Source of the DNA: Bacilli bacterium
GTDB taxonomy: Bacteria > Bacillota_I > Bacilli_A > RF39 > UBA660
Assembly: GCA_900771805.1 (NCBI GenBank)
Contig: CAAGPL010000045.1
Location: forward strand, 62,001-126,000
Direction: 5' to 3'
DNA length: 64,000 nt
Notes under the pieces: generated by a model
The model's input: the letters and a program-made list of their open reading frames with translations, nothing else
Databases searched by the model: none
What the model was told of the DNA's origin: nothing
Shown here: one piece after another, positions 63,058 to 64,000 of the stretch
Layout: each line of letters opens with the position of its first letter
Numbering within the stretch: position 1 is the stretch's first letter
Program-made: the position numbers and the translations under genes

Positions 63058-63663
63058 TTAAGTGTTTAAACCATAATTTTTATAATTCTTATATGGCATA
63101 TGAAATGCCTTGTATGTAATTGGTAATATTAAGATACATTCTATAGTAATTCCTATTATTAGGCTATTTATAATTAGATTGTTTTTTATAAATAAAGTTA
63201 ATATAAAATAAAGTATAACAATTATTAAAGAAAGAATTTTAAACTTTATTCTTTTATTCTTTTTAATAAGAGGTCTTTTTTTTGTATCAGCAGGTGCATA
63301 CATCATAATTATTAAAAAAGTTATAATATAAAGAATATATAGTATAGATTTATTAAATATTATATATTTGCACATAAATGCACCAAAAAGAAATAATAAA
63401 CTTGAAAATATAAGACAAATATAACTTTTATTTGCGTGCATTCCGAAAGCAAATAACCTTATAAAATTAAAAGATATAAGTAAATATAAAAGTTCTTTAA
63501 AGATTCCTAGTATCATTGCCAAAACAAATATAATAATAGTTTTAGTTATAAGTAGATAAATACCTTCTATACCATACATTATTTCATCTATTTTATCTTT
63601 TGAATAATTTGGATATTGTTTGGTAATACTATTTTTTATTTTATCTAGAAAACGTTTTTTCAT
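63058..63663 (-). CDS. agrB: AgrB, peptide-processing membrane endopeptidase
   Basis: 201 residues with five to six membrane segments. The catalytic pair appears as GMHANKSYIC, His and Cys seven apart as in AgrB (His77/Cys84). It removes the AgrD tail and makes the thiolactone. CGGAGGAA precedes the ATG. It runs against agrA-agrC, with agrD behind it, so the locus is convergent and not the usual agrBDCA operon. Confidence 0.93.
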   Translation of the reverse strand: MKKRFLDKIKNSITKQYPNYSKDKIDEIMYGIEGIYLLITKTIIIFVLAMILGIFKELLYLLISFNFIRLFAFGMHANKSYICLIFSSLLFLFGAFMCKYIIFNKSILYILYIITFLIIMMYAPADTKKRPLIKKNKRIKFKILSLIIVILYFILTLFIKNNLIINSLIIGITIECILILPITYKAFHMPYKNYKNYGLNT

Positions 63664-63813
63664 TAATTCCTCCGTTTAAATTTTACATACATATTTTAAT
63701 ATAAATAAATTCTTAATAAAAAAACATCAATTTAGAAGTTATATAATTATTTTTATTTGAAGGTAAAATTAAAAATAAAAAGGTATATTTGCATTTTAAA
63801 CACAAAAAATGAC

Positions 63814-63841
63814 ATTTTAGAATATAAAACATTTCTAAAAT
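63814..63841. repeat. Inverted repeat upstream of agrB
   Basis: ATTTTAGAA and TTCTAAAAT, nine perfect pairs about ten bases apart. The 310-base gap 63,664-63,972 otherwise holds only AT-rich DNA, the agrBD promoter region (TTGATG near 63,733, minus strand) and the promoter of the next gene. This repeat is a possible regulator site. Confidence 0.35.
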
Positions 63842-63878
63842 AGGAAAAAAGTTTATTATAAAGTCACTCACTAAAAAA

Positions 63879-63936
63879 TTTGTCGAAATTTGATGAACGA
63901 TTTAGTGTTGAATTTATTTGCTTACAGCGGTATAGT
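63879..63936 (+). promoter_or_regulatory. Promoter with Spo0A box at the right edge
   Basis: TTTGTCGAAA (63879-63888) has the full 0A-box core TGTCGAA. It lies 20 bases before TTGAAT (63908-63913), which is followed after 17 bases by TATAGT (63931-63936). So a sigma-A promoter with Spo0A control is likely. Confidence 0.55.
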
Positions 63937-63972
63937 AGAAGTGTAAACAATAAGGGAAGTGAGGTGTATCGA

Positions 63973-64000
63973 GTGGTAAAAGTGGGTAAGATGAAGTGGT
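63973..64000 (+). CDS. Start of a further gene, cut by the window edge
   Basis: GTG at 63973, six bases after GTGAGGTG, opens a frame for MVKVGKMKW to the edge. Only nine codons are visible, so no family can be named. Its promoter has a Spo0A box, which suggests a link to the start of sporulation. Confidence 0.45.

Noticed and set aside
1..64000. Mycoplasma-type genetic code (TGA = Trp), suggested by the AT richness
   Set aside because: TGA ends several clear genes (for example agrA and prgI), conserved Trp positions use TGG, and cell-wall and spore genes are present.
1..64000. CRISPR arrays, tRNA or rRNA genes, insertion sequences
   Set aside because: No regularly spaced repeats, no tRNA cloverleaf or rRNA signature and no transposase were found on reading both strands; short ones could still be missed.

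Overview
The window comes from a very AT-rich, Gram-positive, endospore-forming member of the Bacillota, on the Bacilli side. Evidence is the B. subtilis-like order of genes around dnaA, the sporulation genes spoVT, bofA, spoIID, spoIIQ-like and a broken yabG, a comK homologue, and parS sites identical to those of B. subtilis. TGA is used as a stop (for example at the end of agrA and prgI) and Trp is TGG, so the code is the standard bacterial one and not the mycoplasma code. I cannot name a species. A compact gut lineage related to Erysipelotrichales/RF39-type Bacilli would fit.

Region 1 (1 to about 26,890, nearly all on the minus strand) is most of an integrative and conjugative element of the Tn1549/CTn type. 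From its right end leftwards it carries parA-parB, a Thr-rich anchored Cys protein, a thioester/SpaA-type surface adhesin with a sortase, SSB, a Toprim primase-like protein, a probable oriT, a DUF3789-like peptide, MobC, the relaxase, PcfB, VirD4, a Maff2-like protein, a VirB6-like protein, PrgI, VirB4 and a CHAP cell-wall hydrolase. A regulatory switch follows (XRE repressor with paired operators, two sigma-region-4-like proteins, a ribbon-helix-helix protein, a candidate small RNA). Last comes a cargo operon of a phage-tail-collar protein, a small helical protein and a giant DNRLRE/RHS protein that runs off the left edge. The integrase and the left end are outside the window.

The right end of the element lies inside yabG, a mother-cell sporulation protease gene. 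The 5' part of yabG follows rsmA as in B. subtilis and stops abruptly at about 26,900.

Region 2 (about 26,900 to 49,000, minus strand) is the left arm of the replication origin: rsmA, a 3D-domain protein, tatD, spoVT (with a sigma-G-like promoter), mfd, pth, a tRNA methyltransferase, ricT, holB, bofA, recR, ebfC, dnaX, tadA, SRP RNA, gyrA, gyrB, recF, comK, dnaN and dnaA. Five perfect parS sites cluster at 38.4-40.2 kb. DnaA boxes flank dnaA on both sides, which marks oriC.

Region 3 (about 49,000 to 64,000, mostly plus strand) is the right arm: rpmH, rnpA, yidC, khpB, mnmE, mnmG, rsmG, an unknown Asn-rich protein where soj/spo0J would be expected, rpiB, ywzB, spoIID, spoIIQ-like and mbl. A complete agr-type peptide quorum-sensing locus follows, with agrA-agrC on plus converging on agrB-agrD on minus. 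The 41-residue AgrD precursor is short and easily missed. The window ends at a promoter with a Spo0A box and the first codons of a further gene. Transcription diverges from dnaA/rpmH, as expected at an origin.
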